Notes: a model not told the origin generated them from the letters alone. Numbered from the stretch's first letter, positions 12,247 through 21,967 are shown. The stretch: 40,351 bases of DNA from Oscillospiraceae bacterium (GCA_017621795.1 JAGASJ010000038.1:1-40351); one strand, 5' to 3'. Made by a program: numbers and translations.

Positions 12247-14268
12247 TTATAGGTTGTTCAAAAATTCCTTGGCGGCGGCCTTCAGCGTTTCGTGGTCGTT
12301 TGGCAGCTTGCCGTCCAGTACCTGCTGCAGTAAGTGGTGCATAGCCTGACCGATTTGGGGCCCTTCCTCATAGCCCAGGGCAATCAAATCGTGACCGTCA
12401 ATGGCCAGATCCTTGGCTTCCAGACGCCCTTCCTCTTTGGAGAGCTTTTTCAGCATATCCACCAGCTTTTGGCGGTCGCGCAGATGCTTTTCCTTTTTGT
12501 AGCCGGTGGCAATGCGGTCGGCGGTTTGCAGGTCGATCATCCGTTTGAGCGTAGGCTCGCCGTACTTACTTAATCTGCGGCGCAGAAGGGGCTTTTCGGG
12601 GGTCAACAGATCCATGTGGTGGGTGATCAGGGTCACCACTTCCTCCCGCAGTGCGGCAGGTGCCTTCAGCCGCAGCAGAATTTGCTCTGCTACGCGGGCG
12701 CTTTCCCCGGCGTGACCGTGGAAATGGCCCTCACCCTTTTCGTCCCGTGTAAAGGTTTGGGGCTTGGAAACATCGTGCAGTAGTGCCGCCCAGCGCAAAG
12801 TGGCATCCCCGGGCACATTGCAAAGCACCATTTCCGTGTGACGCAGTACATCATAGCGGTGGTGACGGCTGTGCTGACAAAAATCCGCACAGGGCACAAG
12901 CTCCGGCAAAACCTGCAGCAGAATATCCTTATAAAGGAGCAGATCGCCTTCTTCGATGTGACACAGGATCTCGGTCAGCTCGCTGTAAACGCGCTCGGAT
13001 GCCAGTCGGTCCATGGTGGGCGCCAGCGCCACCATTTCCTGTAGGGTATCCTTTTGGGGAATCAGACGGAAGCGGCAGGCAAAACGCACGCCCCGTAAAA
13101 TCCGCAGGGCATCTTCGCTGAATCGCTTTTTGGGATTACCCACAGCGCGCAGGGTGCGGTGAAACAGATCCGCCGTGCCGCCGTAGGGGTCGATGTAACC
13201 AACAGCGGGATTAAAGGCCATGGCGTTCACCGTAAAGTCCCGCCGTGCCAGATCATCACACACGTCGTCCACAAATTCCACCCAGTCGGGATGGCGGCTG
13301 TCTGCATAGCTGCCTTCGGTGCGGTAGGTGGTGATCTCATACAGGCACTTGTCGACGACCACGCCCACAGTGCCGTGCTTTTCCCCGTTTCTTACCAGTT
13401 CGTAGCCGTCAAAGACCTTGGCGATCTCATCGGGCTTTGCGTTGGTGCAAAGGTCGTAATCCTTGGGGGTGAGCCCCAGCATCCCGTCCCGCACACAGCC
13501 GCCCACGGCGTAGGCGGTGTAGCCGGCGCGTTCCAGCATTTTAATAAGCTTCTCCACAGGCGTGGGCAAAACCATTTTACAGGGCGTAACAAAAAAGGTG
13601 CTCAGAAGCCAAAGGGACAGACTGACAAAATAAAGAATATGCCCGTAGGCGGCGGCAGCAATGGCACAAAACAGGGCCGCCTGCCCCCACACAAAGCCTG
13701 CGCGGTAGTCTGTTTTTTGACCGGAGGCGCAGGTGAGCCGATGAATGCCGTAAATGGCGGCAAACAGGTAAAACAGGCTGTCAAAAAGATAGTCCTGGGT
13801 CTGATTGAGCTTTGTCCACAGTGTCAGGTTGCCCAGCACCATGCCAAAGCACATAAAAATGGGCAAAAGCATATTCAGAAGGGAGGGCTTTTTGCCTGCA
13901 AAATAAGCGGTAGCCAGCCCCCAAAAGCCGAAAAGACCCATTGCCTGCGCCACCAGCAGCAAGGTACTACCCTCTGTTTTAAAAAGCATATAGGCACAGG
14001 CCAGTGCACCGAATCCGGCACCGATGCCGGCAATGGGAAGCTTCGTGACGATCTGATAGGGGCGCTTGGGGCCTGCAAAGCGGTATATGATCAGCAAGAC
14101 CGCAAGAAGGGCGGCGATCCCGTACAAAATGGGATAATTGGGGTGGTGCAGGGGGATCAGGCCCAGTTTGTCGCTTTGCGCGTCCACATACATTTCGTTG
14201 CGTAAAAAGCCGCAGACGATGCCTGATAGCAGTGTAAAGGGTAAAAACAGCTTGGGAAGGTTTTTCAT
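12247..14268 (-). CDS. cca: Fusion: polytopic membrane domain plus CCA tRNA nucleotidyltransferase
   Basis: A 673-residue frame. Residues 1-231 are very hydrophobic, about six or seven transmembrane helices, with no family I recognise. Residues 232-673 form a complete CCA-adding enzyme of normal size (442 residues), which adds or repairs the 3' CCA of tRNA. It has GGCVRDGMLG (256-265), the catalytic DYD (270-272), RRDFTVNAMAFNP, and a C-terminal HD region with RWAALLHDVSKP. An internal Met 232 (start codon at 13575) is exactly where stand-alone enzymes begin, but has no good ribosome binding site. The start at 14268 has GGAGG and overlaps the upstream stop as ATGA. Confidence 0.85.
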   Translation of the reverse strand: MKNLPKLFLPFTLLSGIVCGFLRNEMYVDAQSDKLGLIPLHHPNYPILYGIAALLAVLLIIYRFAGPKRPYQIVTKLPIAGIGAGFGALACAYMLFKTEGSTLLLVAQAMGLFGFWGLATAYFAGKKPSLLNMLLPIFMCFGMVLGNLTLWTKLNQTQDYLFDSLFYLFAAIYGIHRLTCASGQKTDYRAGFVWGQAALFCAIAAAAYGHILYFVSLSLWLLSTFFVTPCKMVLPTPVEKLIKMLERAGYTAYAVGGCVRDGMLGLTPKDYDLCTNAKPDEIAKVFDGYELVRNGEKHGTVGVVVDKCLYEITTYRTEGSYADSRHPDWVEFVDDVCDDLARRDFTVNAMAFNPAVGYIDPYGGTADLFHRTLRAVGNPKKRFSEDALRILRGVRFACRFRLIPQKDTLQEMVALAPTMDRLASERVYSELTEILCHIEEGDLLLYKDILLQVLPELVPCADFCQHSRHHRYDVLRHTEMVLCNVPGDATLRWAALLHDVSKPQTFTRDEKGEGHFHGHAGESARVAEQILLRLKAPAALREEVVTLITHHMDLLTPEKPLLRRRLSKYGEPTLKRMIDLQTADRIATGYKKEKHLRDRQKLVDMLKKLSKEEGRLEAKDLAIDGHDLIALGYEEGPQIGQAMHHLLQQVLDGKLPNDHETLKAAAKEFLNNL

Positions 14269-14969
14269 ATAATGGCCTCCAGTAATAGTACAATGCCCAC
14301 CAGCACCGGCTGATGCAGAAGATACAGCGGTAAACTCCAGCGACCGATGGCACAGAAGAATGCGGGCAGTCCGCATTTGGAATTGACGCTTGGAAACAGC
14401 GTCTCTTTTTTCTTATACAGCAGCTTTCCCAGCAGTGCGCCTGCCAGGAAAAAGCCCAAAAAGGGAAGCAGGGGGAAGTGATCCGATGCGGCAAAGCCCG
14501 AAGGGACAAAGCCCAACGCCACGCCCCAGTAATGGGAGACGATCATCTGATCCTCCAATAGAATACCGGGCAGAATGATCGCAGGTGCCAGCACCCCCAA
14601 AGCCCAGCAGGGCAGTGATCTGAAAACGGGCCACAGCAGCATACATACGCCTAAGCAGTGGAGCACGCCGAAGTATACCGGGTCCATAATCGCCCACTTA
14701 TTCATTAGAAAGCTGACGATAGAGACGGCTAAGCCGCACCCGAACACCACAAGTCCCCGACGGACCGGATGGTGCCCCAAGGTGATGCAGATCCCGGAGA
14801 TGATGAAAAACAGCACGCCGCCCCATTGGGATACGAAGGTAAACAGGCTGCCCCGGATCCAGGAAAAAGGCCCAAACAGCTGATCTATGTGCATCATCAG
14901 ATGGCACAGAATCATCCCGATTACAAACAGTCCCCGCAGGGCATCCAGCTCCCAAATCCGCTTTTTCAT
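14265..14969 (-). CDS. DUF1624/heparan-acetyltransferase-like membrane protein
   Basis: A 234-residue integral membrane protein. It starts MKKRIWELDALRGLFVIGMILCHLMMH, the R-x-x-E-x-D-x-x-R-G signature of the acyltransferase-3/DUF1624 group that acetylates sugars at the membrane. GGVLFFIISGICITLG and the closing GRWSLPLYLLHQPVLVG also fit. About seven helices are visible. The start at 14969 follows GGGATGA; the ORF extends further upstream but lacks support. It is translationally coupled to the cca fusion gene by a 4-bp overlap. Substrate is unknown. Confidence 0.85.
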   Translation of the reverse strand: MKKRIWELDALRGLFVIGMILCHLMMHIDQLFGPFSWIRGSLFTFVSQWGGVLFFIISGICITLGHHPVRRGLVVFGCGLAVSIVSFLMNKWAIMDPVYFGVLHCLGVCMLLWPVFRSLPCWALGVLAPAIILPGILLEDQMIVSHYWGVALGFVPSGFAASDHFPLLPFLGFFLAGALLGKLLYKKKETLFPSVNSKCGLPAFFCAIGRWSLPLYLLHQPVLVGIVLLLEAII

Positions 14970-15042
14970 TCTGTCATCCCTTCGTTTTTTATTATTATAA
15001 CAGAAAAACAGGGAAATTCTACCCCTAATGTAAAAATAACAC

Positions 15043-15071
15043 TTGTTTATACCGAAAAATAGGAGTATAAT
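15043..15071 (+). promoter_or_regulatory. Promoter of the plsC-glyQS operon
   Basis: TTGTTT (15043-15048), 17 bp, TATAAT (15066-15071). The 80-base leader contains a GTCCGG/CCGGAC hairpin (about 15089-15118) of unknown role. Confidence 0.6.
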
Positions 15072-15156
15072 GACTGTAACTGTGCTTCGTCCGGCAGGAA
15101 ATACCCTGTCGGCCGGACCACTCAGACGCCTCCGGGCGGATCCGAAGGAGAAAGAT

Positions 15157-15999
15157 ATGCTACTTGGAACAATATTCCTACTGGCGCTCTCAGCCGCAAC
15201 AGGCATCTGTTTTTGGACGGATGCGTTTCAAAGCCTTGCCTGGCTGTGGGTATTTCCCGTCAGCTTTATAGGCGCTGTTTTGATCGAGGCAGGTATCGTG
15301 TTTGCGGTGGTCATGCTGATGGTGAAAGCGGTGGACTTTGAAAAGCCCCAGGAAAAAGACAGCAAGCCATACCGCTTTGTGATCCAGCTTTTGGCACAGG
15401 CGGCGGTACCCATTCTTTCGGTGCGGATGCATACCGAGGGGCTGGAGAAACGTCCCAAAAAAGGCCGCTTCTTTGTGGTTTGCAACCACTTGAACGAAAT
15501 GGATCCGGTGATACTGCTGCGGTATTTTCCCAAAAGCCAGCTGACCTTTATCTCCAAGCAGGAGAATAAAGAGATGTTTGTGGTAGGCCCCTTTCTGCAC
15601 AAGATCCAGGGGCAGTTCATCAATCGGGATAACGACCGGCAGGCACTGCGCAGTATTATAAAGTGCATCGAGATCCTGCGGGAAGATCGGGGCTCGGTGG
15701 CAGTGTTCCCCGAGGGATACATCCACGATGATAAAAAACTGCACCGCTTCCGCAGTGGTGTGTTTAAGATCGCCCAAAAGACCAAGGTGCCCATTGTGGT
15801 ATGCACCGTGCTCAATACGCCGCCGGTATTCCACAACGGTCTGCGTCTGAAAAAAACCCACGTGCATTTTCACGTGCTGGATGTGATCCAGCCCCAGGAG
15901 TATGAAGCAATGACCACCGTGGAGCTGGGCAACAAGGTATATGAAATGATGGCCGCGGATTTAGGCCCTGAAAACGTTTCCGATGAGCAAGCGGAATAA
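15157..15999 (+). CDS. 1-acyl-glycerol-3-phosphate acyltransferase-like (PlsC) protein
   Basis: A 280-residue membrane acyltransferase. Two N-terminal hydrophobic segments (about 4-19 and 29-57) precede the LPLAT domain. The catalytic H-x4-D is NHLNEMD (His 111, Asp 116), and the substrate-binding FPEG is at 184-187. Such enzymes acylate lysophosphatidate or related lipids at the cytoplasmic face. The start at 15157 follows GGAG by seven bases; the ORF runs further upstream over the promoter. The glycyl-tRNA synthetase gene begins 16 bp downstream, so they probably share a transcript. The exact substrate is not readable. Confidence 0.85.
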   Translation: MLLGTIFLLALSAATGICFWTDAFQSLAWLWVFPVSFIGAVLIEAGIVFAVVMLMVKAVDFEKPQEKDSKPYRFVIQLLAQAAVPILSVRMHTEGLEKRPKKGRFFVVCNHLNEMDPVILLRYFPKSQLTFISKQENKEMFVVGPFLHKIQGQFINRDNDRQALRSIIKCIEILREDRGSVAVFPEGYIHDDKKLHRFRSGVFKIAQKTKVPIVVCTVLNTPPVFHNGLRLKKTHVHFHVLDVIQPQEYEAMTTVELGNKVYEMMAADLGPENVSDEQAE

Positions 16000-16015
16000 A
16001 ATGGAGGAAAAGAAA

Positions 16016-17443
16016 ATGAAAAACAGCGAAAAGACCTTAGAGATGATCGTCAACCTTTGCAAAAGCAGAGGCTATGTGTACGCAGGCTCCGAAATTTACG
16101 GCGGCCTGGCCAACTCCTGGGACTACGGTCCTTTGGGCGTGGAGTTTAAAAACAACGTGAAAAAGGCATGGCTGAAGAAGTTTGTGCAGGAATCCCCCTA
16201 CAACGTGGGCCTGGATGCCGCCATTTTGATGAATCCTCAGACCTGGATCACCACCGGTCACGTAGGCAGCTTCTCCGACCCGCTGGTAGACTGCAAGGGC
16301 TGTGGCGCACGGCACCGTGCAGACAAGCTGATCGAGTCTGCTCCCTCCGGCGCGGAGGTCAATGTGGACGCAATGAAGCCGGCGGAAATGAATGACTTTA
16401 TTGCCGAGCATGAGGATGTGGTGTGTCCCAACTGCGGCAAGCATCACTTTACTTCTATTCGTAATTTTAATCTGATGTTCCAGACGAAGATCGGCGTCAC
16501 CGAGGATTCCTCCTCCACCTGCTATCTGCGCCCTGAAACCGCACAGGGTATTTTTGTAAACTTTGCAAACATTCAGCGCACCACCCGTAAGAAGCTGCCC
16601 TTCGGCGTCTGCCAGGTGGGCAAGGCCTTCCGTAACGAGATCACCCCGGGCAACTTCACCTTCCGTACCCGTGAATTTGAGCAGATGGAATGTGAATTTT
16701 TCTGCAAGCCCGGCACCGACCTGGAGTGGTTTGCCTACTGGAAGGACTTCTGCAAGAATTGGCTTGTCAGCTTAGGCATCAAGGAAGAGAGCCTGCGTCT
16801 GCGTGACCATGAGCCTGCAGAGCTGGCCTTCTATTCCCGTGCCACCACGGATATTGAATATCAGTTCCCCTTCGGCAGCGGCTGGGGCGAGCTGTGGGGC
16901 ATTGCCGACCGTACCGATTACGACCTGGGCCGTCATCAGGAGGCTTCCGGCAAGGCACTGGATTACTATGACCAGGAAACCAACGAGCATTATATTCCCT
17001 ACGTGATCGAGCCTTCTTTGGGCTGTGACCGTGTGGCACTGGCATTTTTGTGCGAAGCATACGATGAGGAAGTGGTGGGTCAGGATAAAAACGGCAAGGA
17101 CGATGTGCGTACCGTTTTGCGCCTGCATCCCGCACTGGCACCCTTCAAGGCGGCTGTTCTGCCCCTGAGCAAGAAGCTCAGCCCCAAGGCAGAGGAGATC
17201 TACCGTGAACTGCAAAAGGACTTTATGGTGGATTTTGACGATGCCGGTTCTATCGGTAAGCGTTATCGCCGTGAGGACGAGATCGGCACACCCTTGTGCA
17301 TTACTGTGGACTTCCAGACCGTGGGTGATGAAAATACCGAGGCAGACAACTGCGTGACGGTCCGTGACCGCGATACCATGGAGCAGGTGCGTATCCCCAT
17401 CAGCGAGCTGAAGAATTATATCGCTGAAAAGTGCCGTTTCTAA
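16016..17443 (+). CDS. glyQS: Glycyl-tRNA synthetase, homodimeric class II type
   Basis: A 475-residue enzyme charging tRNA-Gly. It begins [37 protein letters not shown], the typical start of the eukaryote/Gram-positive alpha2 form. A zinc-binding insert carries CKGC (93-96) and CPNC (137-140). Class II motif 2 lies in [25 protein letters not shown] and motif 3 in [14 protein letters not shown]. The anticodon-binding domain is C-terminal. Start 16016 has GGAGG eight bases upstream; upstream in-frame ATGs exist at 16001 and 15983. No T-box is seen ahead of it. Confidence 0.96.
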   Translation: MKNSEKTLEMIVNLCKSRGYVYAGSEIYGGLANSWDYGPLGVEFKNNVKKAWLKKFVQESPYNVGLDAAILMNPQTWITTGHVGSFSDPLVDCKGCGARHRADKLIESAPSGAEVNVDAMKPAEMNDFIAEHEDVVCPNCGKHHFTSIRNFNLMFQTKIGVTEDSSSTCYLRPETAQGIFVNFANIQRTTRKKLPFGVCQVGKAFRNEITPGNFTFRTREFEQMECEFFCKPGTDLEWFAYWKDFCKNWLVSLGIKEESLRLRDHEPAELAFYSRATTDIEYQFPFGSGWGELWGIADRTDYDLGRHQEASGKALDYYDQETNEHYIPYVIEPSLGCDRVALAFLCEAYDEEVVGQDKNGKDDVRTVLRLHPALAPFKAAVLPLSKKLSPKAEEIYRELQKDFMVDFDDAGSIGKRYRREDEIGTPLCITVDFQTVGDENTEADNCVTVRDRDTMEQVRIPISELKNYIAEKCRF

Positions 17444-17450
17444 TCAAAAT

Positions 17451-17479
17451 AAACCGCCCAGCACATGGGCGGTTTTTAT
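17451..17479 (+). terminator. Terminator after glycyl-tRNA synthetase
   Basis: AAACCGCCCA/TGGGCGGTTT with a five-base loop and TTTTTATC. It ends directly before the ribosome binding site of the next gene. Confidence 0.8.
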
Positions 17480-17495
17480 CTAAGGAGGTGTTTTG

Positions 17496-18713
17496 ATGAA
17501 CATATTATATATTGCCTATTCCTGCGGTACCCGTTCGGGAAGTGAAAATGCCATCGGCTGGAATATTCCCATGCACAGCGCCCTGATGGGCAACAATGTA
17601 TACATCATCACAAAAAACACTTCAAAATCGGATCTGCAGGACTATCTGGAAAAGCACCCCATACATAATCTGAAGGTCCTTTACGTGGATGAGCCCTCCT
17701 ATCCCAAGCGCCTGCGGAAGATGCTTTTTGCCCTGTGCCTGAAAAAATGGCAAAAGCGGGCGTACCGTGCGGCAAAAGCGCTTTGCGCGCAAGAGCCTGT
17801 GGAGCTGATCCACCAGATCACGCCGGTGGAATTGCGCAACATCGGAAGCTACGGAAAAATCAAGAATGTCCCCTTTGTGGTGGGCCCCATCGGCGGTGGA
17901 CAAAAAATAGCAAAGCCCCTTCGCGGCTATGTAAAAGGCAAGGGAAGGGTCGTGGAAGGACTGCGCCTGCTGTTTAACGGGGTGAACAGGCTGACCGTCC
18001 GACTGACGGGGAAGCTGAAGCACTGTGACTATATCTTCTACGCCAATGAGGAGACGCGGGATTACTTGCCCACTAAGGGCAAAAGCGCCCTCTGCACAGA
18101 GGTGGGTATAGCACAGGTGCCTGCGTATAAGCCTCCCCGGAAGGAGGAAAAGCAGGGCTGTACCTTCTTGATCGCAGGCAGACTGGAGTATTTTAAGGGG
18201 CACGATTTCGTGCTTGACGCAATGGAAAAGCTTCCGGAGAACGTGGACTTTACTTGTTTGGTTGTAGGTGCCGGCCCAATGGAAGAACGGCTGAAGCAGC
18301 GGTGCAGTGCATCCGCGCGCCTGGAAAATCGGGTGCAGTTTTTGGGCAAGGTAGACTATAAGCAGATGGCGCAGGTATATGAGCAGGCCGATGTACTGCT
18401 GATGCCCAGTATGCGGGAAACCACCGGCACGGTCATCCTGGAAGCCATGGCACAGGGTCGCCCGGTGATCGCCCAGAACGCCTTTGGAGCAAAGCTGCTG
18501 GTGGGCGCGCAGGCAGGATGGCTGTATGACGGAAAAAGCCGGGAGCAGATGCTGCGGCAGCTTAAAAACATCCTGCAGCACTGTATCGACTGCCCGGAGG
18601 ATGTAGCGCAGAAGGGGCAGCTTGCCGCCTGGGAGGCGCAGAACTATCTGTGGCCGGAAAAGCTGAAGATCTATACATCCGTTTATGAGCAGCTGCGCTC
18701 AGAACGCAATTAA
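17496..18713 (+). CDS. Glycosyltransferase family 4 (GT-B) protein
   Basis: A 405-residue GT-B glycosyltransferase, cytoplasmic or membrane-associated. The N-terminal domain has YSCGTRSGSENAIGWN (donor/acceptor loop). The C-terminal domain has FLIAGRLEYFKGHDFVLDAM and the E-x7-E motif in LMPSMRETTGTVILEAMAQGRPVIA, the nucleotide-sugar binding site of GT4 enzymes. It probably builds an exopolysaccharide or glycolipid. GGAGG lies 10 bases before the ATG. No promoter is apparent between it and the preceding terminator, so it may depend on read-through. Single gene; the acceptor is unknown. Confidence 0.88.
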   Translation: MNILYIAYSCGTRSGSENAIGWNIPMHSALMGNNVYIITKNTSKSDLQDYLEKHPIHNLKVLYVDEPSYPKRLRKMLFALCLKKWQKRAYRAAKALCAQEPVELIHQITPVELRNIGSYGKIKNVPFVVGPIGGGQKIAKPLRGYVKGKGRVVEGLRLLFNGVNRLTVRLTGKLKHCDYIFYANEETRDYLPTKGKSALCTEVGIAQVPAYKPPRKEEKQGCTFLIAGRLEYFKGHDFVLDAMEKLPENVDFTCLVVGAGPMEERLKQRCSASARLENRVQFLGKVDYKQMAQVYEQADVLLMPSMRETTGTVILEAMAQGRPVIAQNAFGAKLLVGAQAGWLYDGKSREQMLRQLKNILQHCIDCPEDVAQKGQLAAWEAQNYLWPEKLKIYTSVYEQLRSERN

Positions 18714-18740
18714 AAGGAATCGTCTTATAAAGCACAAAAA

Positions 18741-18780
18741 ACAGCACAAAATCTGCAAGCAGATTTTGTGCTGTCTTTGT
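18741..18780. terminator. Strong hairpin terminator
   Basis: ACAGCACAAAATCTG pairs perfectly with CAGATTTTGTGCTGT (15 bp). It lies between the convergent glycosyltransferase and CHAP-protein genes and can serve both. Confidence 0.8.
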
Positions 18781-18788
18781 TCATCCTT

Positions 18789-20498
18789 TTATGCAGGCAC
18801 AAGGGCCTTTTTGCGCTTATGGATCAAGGATAGCGCGATCAGCAGTGCGCTTAAAATACACGCGCCGGCCACCGCAGGAAGCACGATCATCCAGGGGATC
18901 TCCACAGTGCCCTGTACAGTGGGGGCGTTCATACCGCATACGGTACATTTGCCGCTTTCCACATCCCAGTGATGGGCCTGTGCTTCGTTCGTGCCTTTGA
19001 GCCAGTGGGCGTTTTTGTCGTGGCTGTAGTCGGCTGCGGTAGGTACGTGGGTCAAGATGGGCGCCAGCTCAAAGCCGCAATCCTTACAAAGCTGTGCGTG
19101 ATCCTCAGTGGCACCGGAGCCCGGGTTATGGGGCAGTGTGTCACTTTTCTGACCGCAGTGGTCGCATTCGGTCCAGTGACCGGTTTTGTCGGACTGAAGC
19201 TCTGTGCCCCAGCTGTGCACCGTTTCGCGGATGTAGCCGCATTCGTCACAGCTTTCGTCACAATCGGCACTGTAGGTGTGCGCGGTCTTTCCCTCTATGG
19301 CAGAGCAGTGCAGGCAGGTGCGCCAGTGATGGGTTTCATCGTATTGCCACTGCTGTGCGTATTCGTGGACAGCGGATTCCTTATAGGAGCAGGTCTTGCA
19401 GGCGGCATCACAGCTGTCGCTTCCCCGCTTGTGGCTCTCTACGCCCACACGCCCCATACAGTCACTGCAGGTGCGCCAGTGGGAAGAAGCGTCGGCAGAG
19501 TAGGTTTTGGAAACGGTATGCTTCTTTTCCTCTACGTGTCCACAGCTGGTGCAGGTGCGGCAATGAGAATCCCCATCCTTATACATCCATTCGCCGTAGG
19601 TGTGGGTGCTGTTTTTGGGGATGTCCACCGTTCTGGTCTCACCGCAAACACTGCAGGTCTGCTGCTTTGTGCCGACCGTTTTACAGGTGGCATCCTTGAT
19701 CACCTTGTCACTGCCCCAGCTATGCTTGACCTGTGACACGTAGCCGCAGTGCGTGCAGGTAGCCTTGTGATAGGTGGCGTTGTATTTTGCGTAGCTGCCG
19801 TAGCTATGGCTGCAGCTTGCCATAATGCACTCCTTGCAATCGGCCACCTTGGAGGTGTTGCCGGTGTAGCTTTTGGCATTGCAGGAGGTACACAGCTGAT
19901 ATTCCTTGTGGGGGTGGGCAGATTCCACCTTGGTCTCGTATGTATGACTGTGGCTGTTTGCGCCGTTATAATTGGGGGATGCAAAATAATAGGCATCGTA
20001 CAGGCGCCGTTTGCGGATGTACACACCTTGCTTGGAGGAATCGTTTTCCCAGGTGTTGCCCTCCAAGGTGTAGAAGTAATCGCCGCTGACATAGTAGACA
20101 AGGCCCGTGTGGTTGCCGTTGTCCTTAAAGAACAGGTCGCCGGATTGGGGCAGGCGGCTGGTGGCTTTGAAGGTGTTGGTCAGTCCGAAGCTGGAAGCAC
20201 TGGCGAAGCCGTTTTTCTTCAATACGCTGGAGGGGATGCCTGCCTGATTGGCACACCAGGATACAAACGCACCGCACCAGGCCATATTGGAATGGCCAAA
20301 CCATACGCCGTATTTGGTGTAGTTGTTGCTGCCCTCCATATATCCCACCTGGGTCAGGGCAACGCCGATAATATCCGCCCGCTGGTCGCCGGTATTTTTA
20401 TATGTATTTTCATACGCCGCGTCTGCCTGCATCACGGTTAGGGGCAAGCAGGTCAGTACCAAAATGGCACACAGCATAAAAGTTACAATTCTTCTCAT
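18789..20498 (-). CDS. Secreted CHAP-domain protein with Cys/His-rich repeats and C-terminal anchor
   Basis: A 569-residue exported protein. Signal peptide 1-27 (ends QADA); CHAP cysteine amidase/peptidase domain about 35-175 with AWCGAF (Cys 75), HTGLVYY (His 130) and LEGNT (Glu 146/Asn 148). About nine Cys/His-rich units follow (190-520), each with CxxC and nearby H-x-W or H-x-Y (TYHKATCTHCG, SHCRTCTSCGH, HHWRTCLHC, GHWTECDHCG). A C-terminal membrane helix with positive tail (IALSLIHKRKKALVPA) anchors it. CHAP domains cut peptidoglycan cross-bridges; the repeats look like wall- or zinc-binding modules. The start at 20498 is chosen over 20510 for its GATGAGG spacing. Confidence 0.85.
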   Translation of the reverse strand: MRRIVTFMLCAILVLTCLPLTVMQADAAYENTYKNTGDQRADIIGVALTQVGYMEGSNNYTKYGVWFGHSNMAWCGAFVSWCANQAGIPSSVLKKNGFASASSFGLTNTFKATSRLPQSGDLFFKDNGNHTGLVYYVSGDYFYTLEGNTWENDSSKQGVYIRKRRLYDAYYFASPNYNGANSHSHTYETKVESAHPHKEYQLCTSCNAKSYTGNTSKVADCKECIMASCSHSYGSYAKYNATYHKATCTHCGYVSQVKHSWGSDKVIKDATCKTVGTKQQTCSVCGETRTVDIPKNSTHTYGEWMYKDGDSHCRTCTSCGHVEEKKHTVSKTYSADASSHWRTCSDCMGRVGVESHKRGSDSCDAACKTCSYKESAVHEYAQQWQYDETHHWRTCLHCSAIEGKTAHTYSADCDESCDECGYIRETVHSWGTELQSDKTGHWTECDHCGQKSDTLPHNPGSGATEDHAQLCKDCGFELAPILTHVPTAADYSHDKNAHWLKGTNEAQAHHWDVESGKCTVCGMNAPTVQGTVEIPWMIVLPAVAGACILSALLIALSLIHKRKKALVPA

Positions 20499-20554
20499 CA
20501 ATAACCTCATCCATTTACATCTTAAATATGGCCGTTTTCTCTCACTTTAAGGCA

Positions 20555-20583
20555 ATAATACAACACTTCAGGGAAAAAAGCAA
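20555..20583 (-). promoter_or_regulatory. Promoter of the CHAP-protein gene
   Basis: Minus-strand TTGCTT (20578-20583), 17 bp, TATTAT (20555-20560). Confidence 0.5.
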
Positions 20584-20655
20584 TAGCTATTTCATAAAAA
20601 GAAACAACTTTGTAATTATTTTGTAACCATTGACCAAAAACAAAATAGTTTAGAG

Positions 20656-20684
20656 TTTACTTTTTGAGTGACTGGTGCTATAAT
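20656..20684 (+). promoter_or_regulatory. Promoter of the RodA/FtsW gene
   Basis: TTTACT (20656-20661), 17 bp, TATAAT (20679-20684). Confidence 0.6.
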
Positions 20685-20770
20685 GTGATTATCTATGGTC
20701 AGGGGGACTATATGTGGGGGATTTTCCCTGTTCCCGGGACTAAAATACTGCACAAAAAGGAGGGTCGGGT

Positions 20771-21937
20771 GTGCGTCGGCTGATTGATTACACCAAAAAA
20801 ACCATACGCCAGGCAGACCTGATCCTTTTGGTGCTGTGTCTTGCCGCCACTGCCTTCGGCACACTGGTCATTGCCAGTGCCACCAACGCCCAGGGCAACA
20901 CCCGTTTCCTTGCGGTGCAGATCGTGGCTGCCTTGCTGGGCGTGGGAATGTTTTTTGTGGTCTCCGCGGTGGATATTGACTTTATTACGGAGCACCGCAA
21001 CTGGCTGGTTGCCATCAACTGCTTTATGCTTCTGCTGCTGATCCCCTTCGGCGTGACCCCCGCCGGCTCCGACAACCGAAGCTGGCTGGAGCTTCCCTTT
21101 ATGCCGGTGCAGATCCAGCCTGCGGAAATTTGTAAGATCTTTTTCGTGCCTATTTTGGCATCGGTGATGGCCACTTATCAAAATAACCCCTCCCGCCCCA
21201 AGGCGGTGATGCACCTGCTGTTTCACACCGGCCTGATCGTGGGGCTGAATATGGTCATTTCCAAGGACCTGGGCGTGTCTCTGATTTTCGTCTCCGTATT
21301 TTTGGGGATGGCGTTTGCAGGCGGTGTCAGCCTTTTGTGGTTTGCCGCTACTGCAGGTGGCATTGCGGCGCTGGCACCTATTATATGGAGCTTTTTGGAG
21401 GACTACCAAAAGCGTCGTATTATGATCGTGTTTGATTCCTCCATCGATCCAAACGGCATCAACGAGCGCTATCACACGGTGCGCAGTCTGAAATCCCTGA
21501 TGGGCGGGGGTATGACCGGGCAAGGTCTTTTCAACGGCACCCGTACCCAAATTCAGGGCGCCCTGCCTGCACAGCACACCGACTATATCTTCTCTGCCAT
21601 CGGCGAGGAGCTGGGCTTTATCGGCTGTCTTGTTACAGTGCTGCTGATCGCCGCCATTATCGCCCGCTGTATTTGGGTAGGTACCCGGAGTAACGACTAT
21701 AAGCGCCGCCTGATCTGCTTCGGCGTTGCCGCGGCACTGATGTTTCAGCTTTGTATCAATGTGGGTATGTGTATCGGCATTGTGCCGGTTATCGGTCTGA
21801 CCCTGCCCTTTATCAGCTACGGTGGATCTTCCCTGATCTCGCTGTATGCCATGGTGGGGCTTGTGGCAGGTGTGTTTGCCCGTCCCTCGCCGACCAGCCA
21901 GGAGCGATATATCCGCCCGCCCTATAAGAGATTGTAA
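20771..21937 (+). CDS. SEDS-family peptidoglycan polymerase (RodA/FtsW/SpoVE)
   Basis: A 388-residue membrane protein with about ten helices. SEDS proteins polymerise lipid II into glycan strands with a class B penicillin-binding protein. Diagnostic segments are LELPFMPVQIQPAEICKI (usually QPSE; Ala here), SKDLGVSLIF, the extracellular GMTGQGLFNGTRTQIQGALPAQHTDYIFSAIGEELGF and the signature FISYGGSSL. Start is GTG at 20771, four bases after AGGAGGG. It is not next to mreB or ftsZ, so its role in elongation, division or sporulation is open. Confidence 0.92.
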   Translation: MRRLIDYTKKTIRQADLILLVLCLAATAFGTLVIASATNAQGNTRFLAVQIVAALLGVGMFFVVSAVDIDFITEHRNWLVAINCFMLLLLIPFGVTPAGSDNRSWLELPFMPVQIQPAEICKIFFVPILASVMATYQNNPSRPKAVMHLLFHTGLIVGLNMVISKDLGVSLIFVSVFLGMAFAGGVSLLWFAATAGGIAALAPIIWSFLEDYQKRRIMIVFDSSIDPNGINERYHTVRSLKSLMGGGMTGQGLFNGTRTQIQGALPAQHTDYIFSAIGEELGFIGCLVTVLLIAAIIARCIWVGTRSNDYKRRLICFGVAAALMFQLCINVGMCIGIVPVIGLTLPFISYGGSSLISLYAMVGLVAGVFARPSPTSQERYIRPPYKRL

Positions 21938-21942
21938 ACCCA

Positions 21943-21967
21943 AAGGTGCAGGCGGTAGCCTGCACCT
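21943..21967 (+). terminator. Terminator-type hairpin, left duplicate
   Basis: AAGGTGCAGGC/GCCTGCACCT around GGTA, six bases after the RodA/FtsW stop. An identical 25-bp copy is at 22209-22233, on the other side of the 241-bp element. Confidence 0.7.

Noticed and set aside
13159-14205. Plus-strand frame of 348 codons opposite the cca fusion gene
   Set aside because: It is antisense to clear membrane-protein and CCA-enzyme coding sequence, with no start signal.
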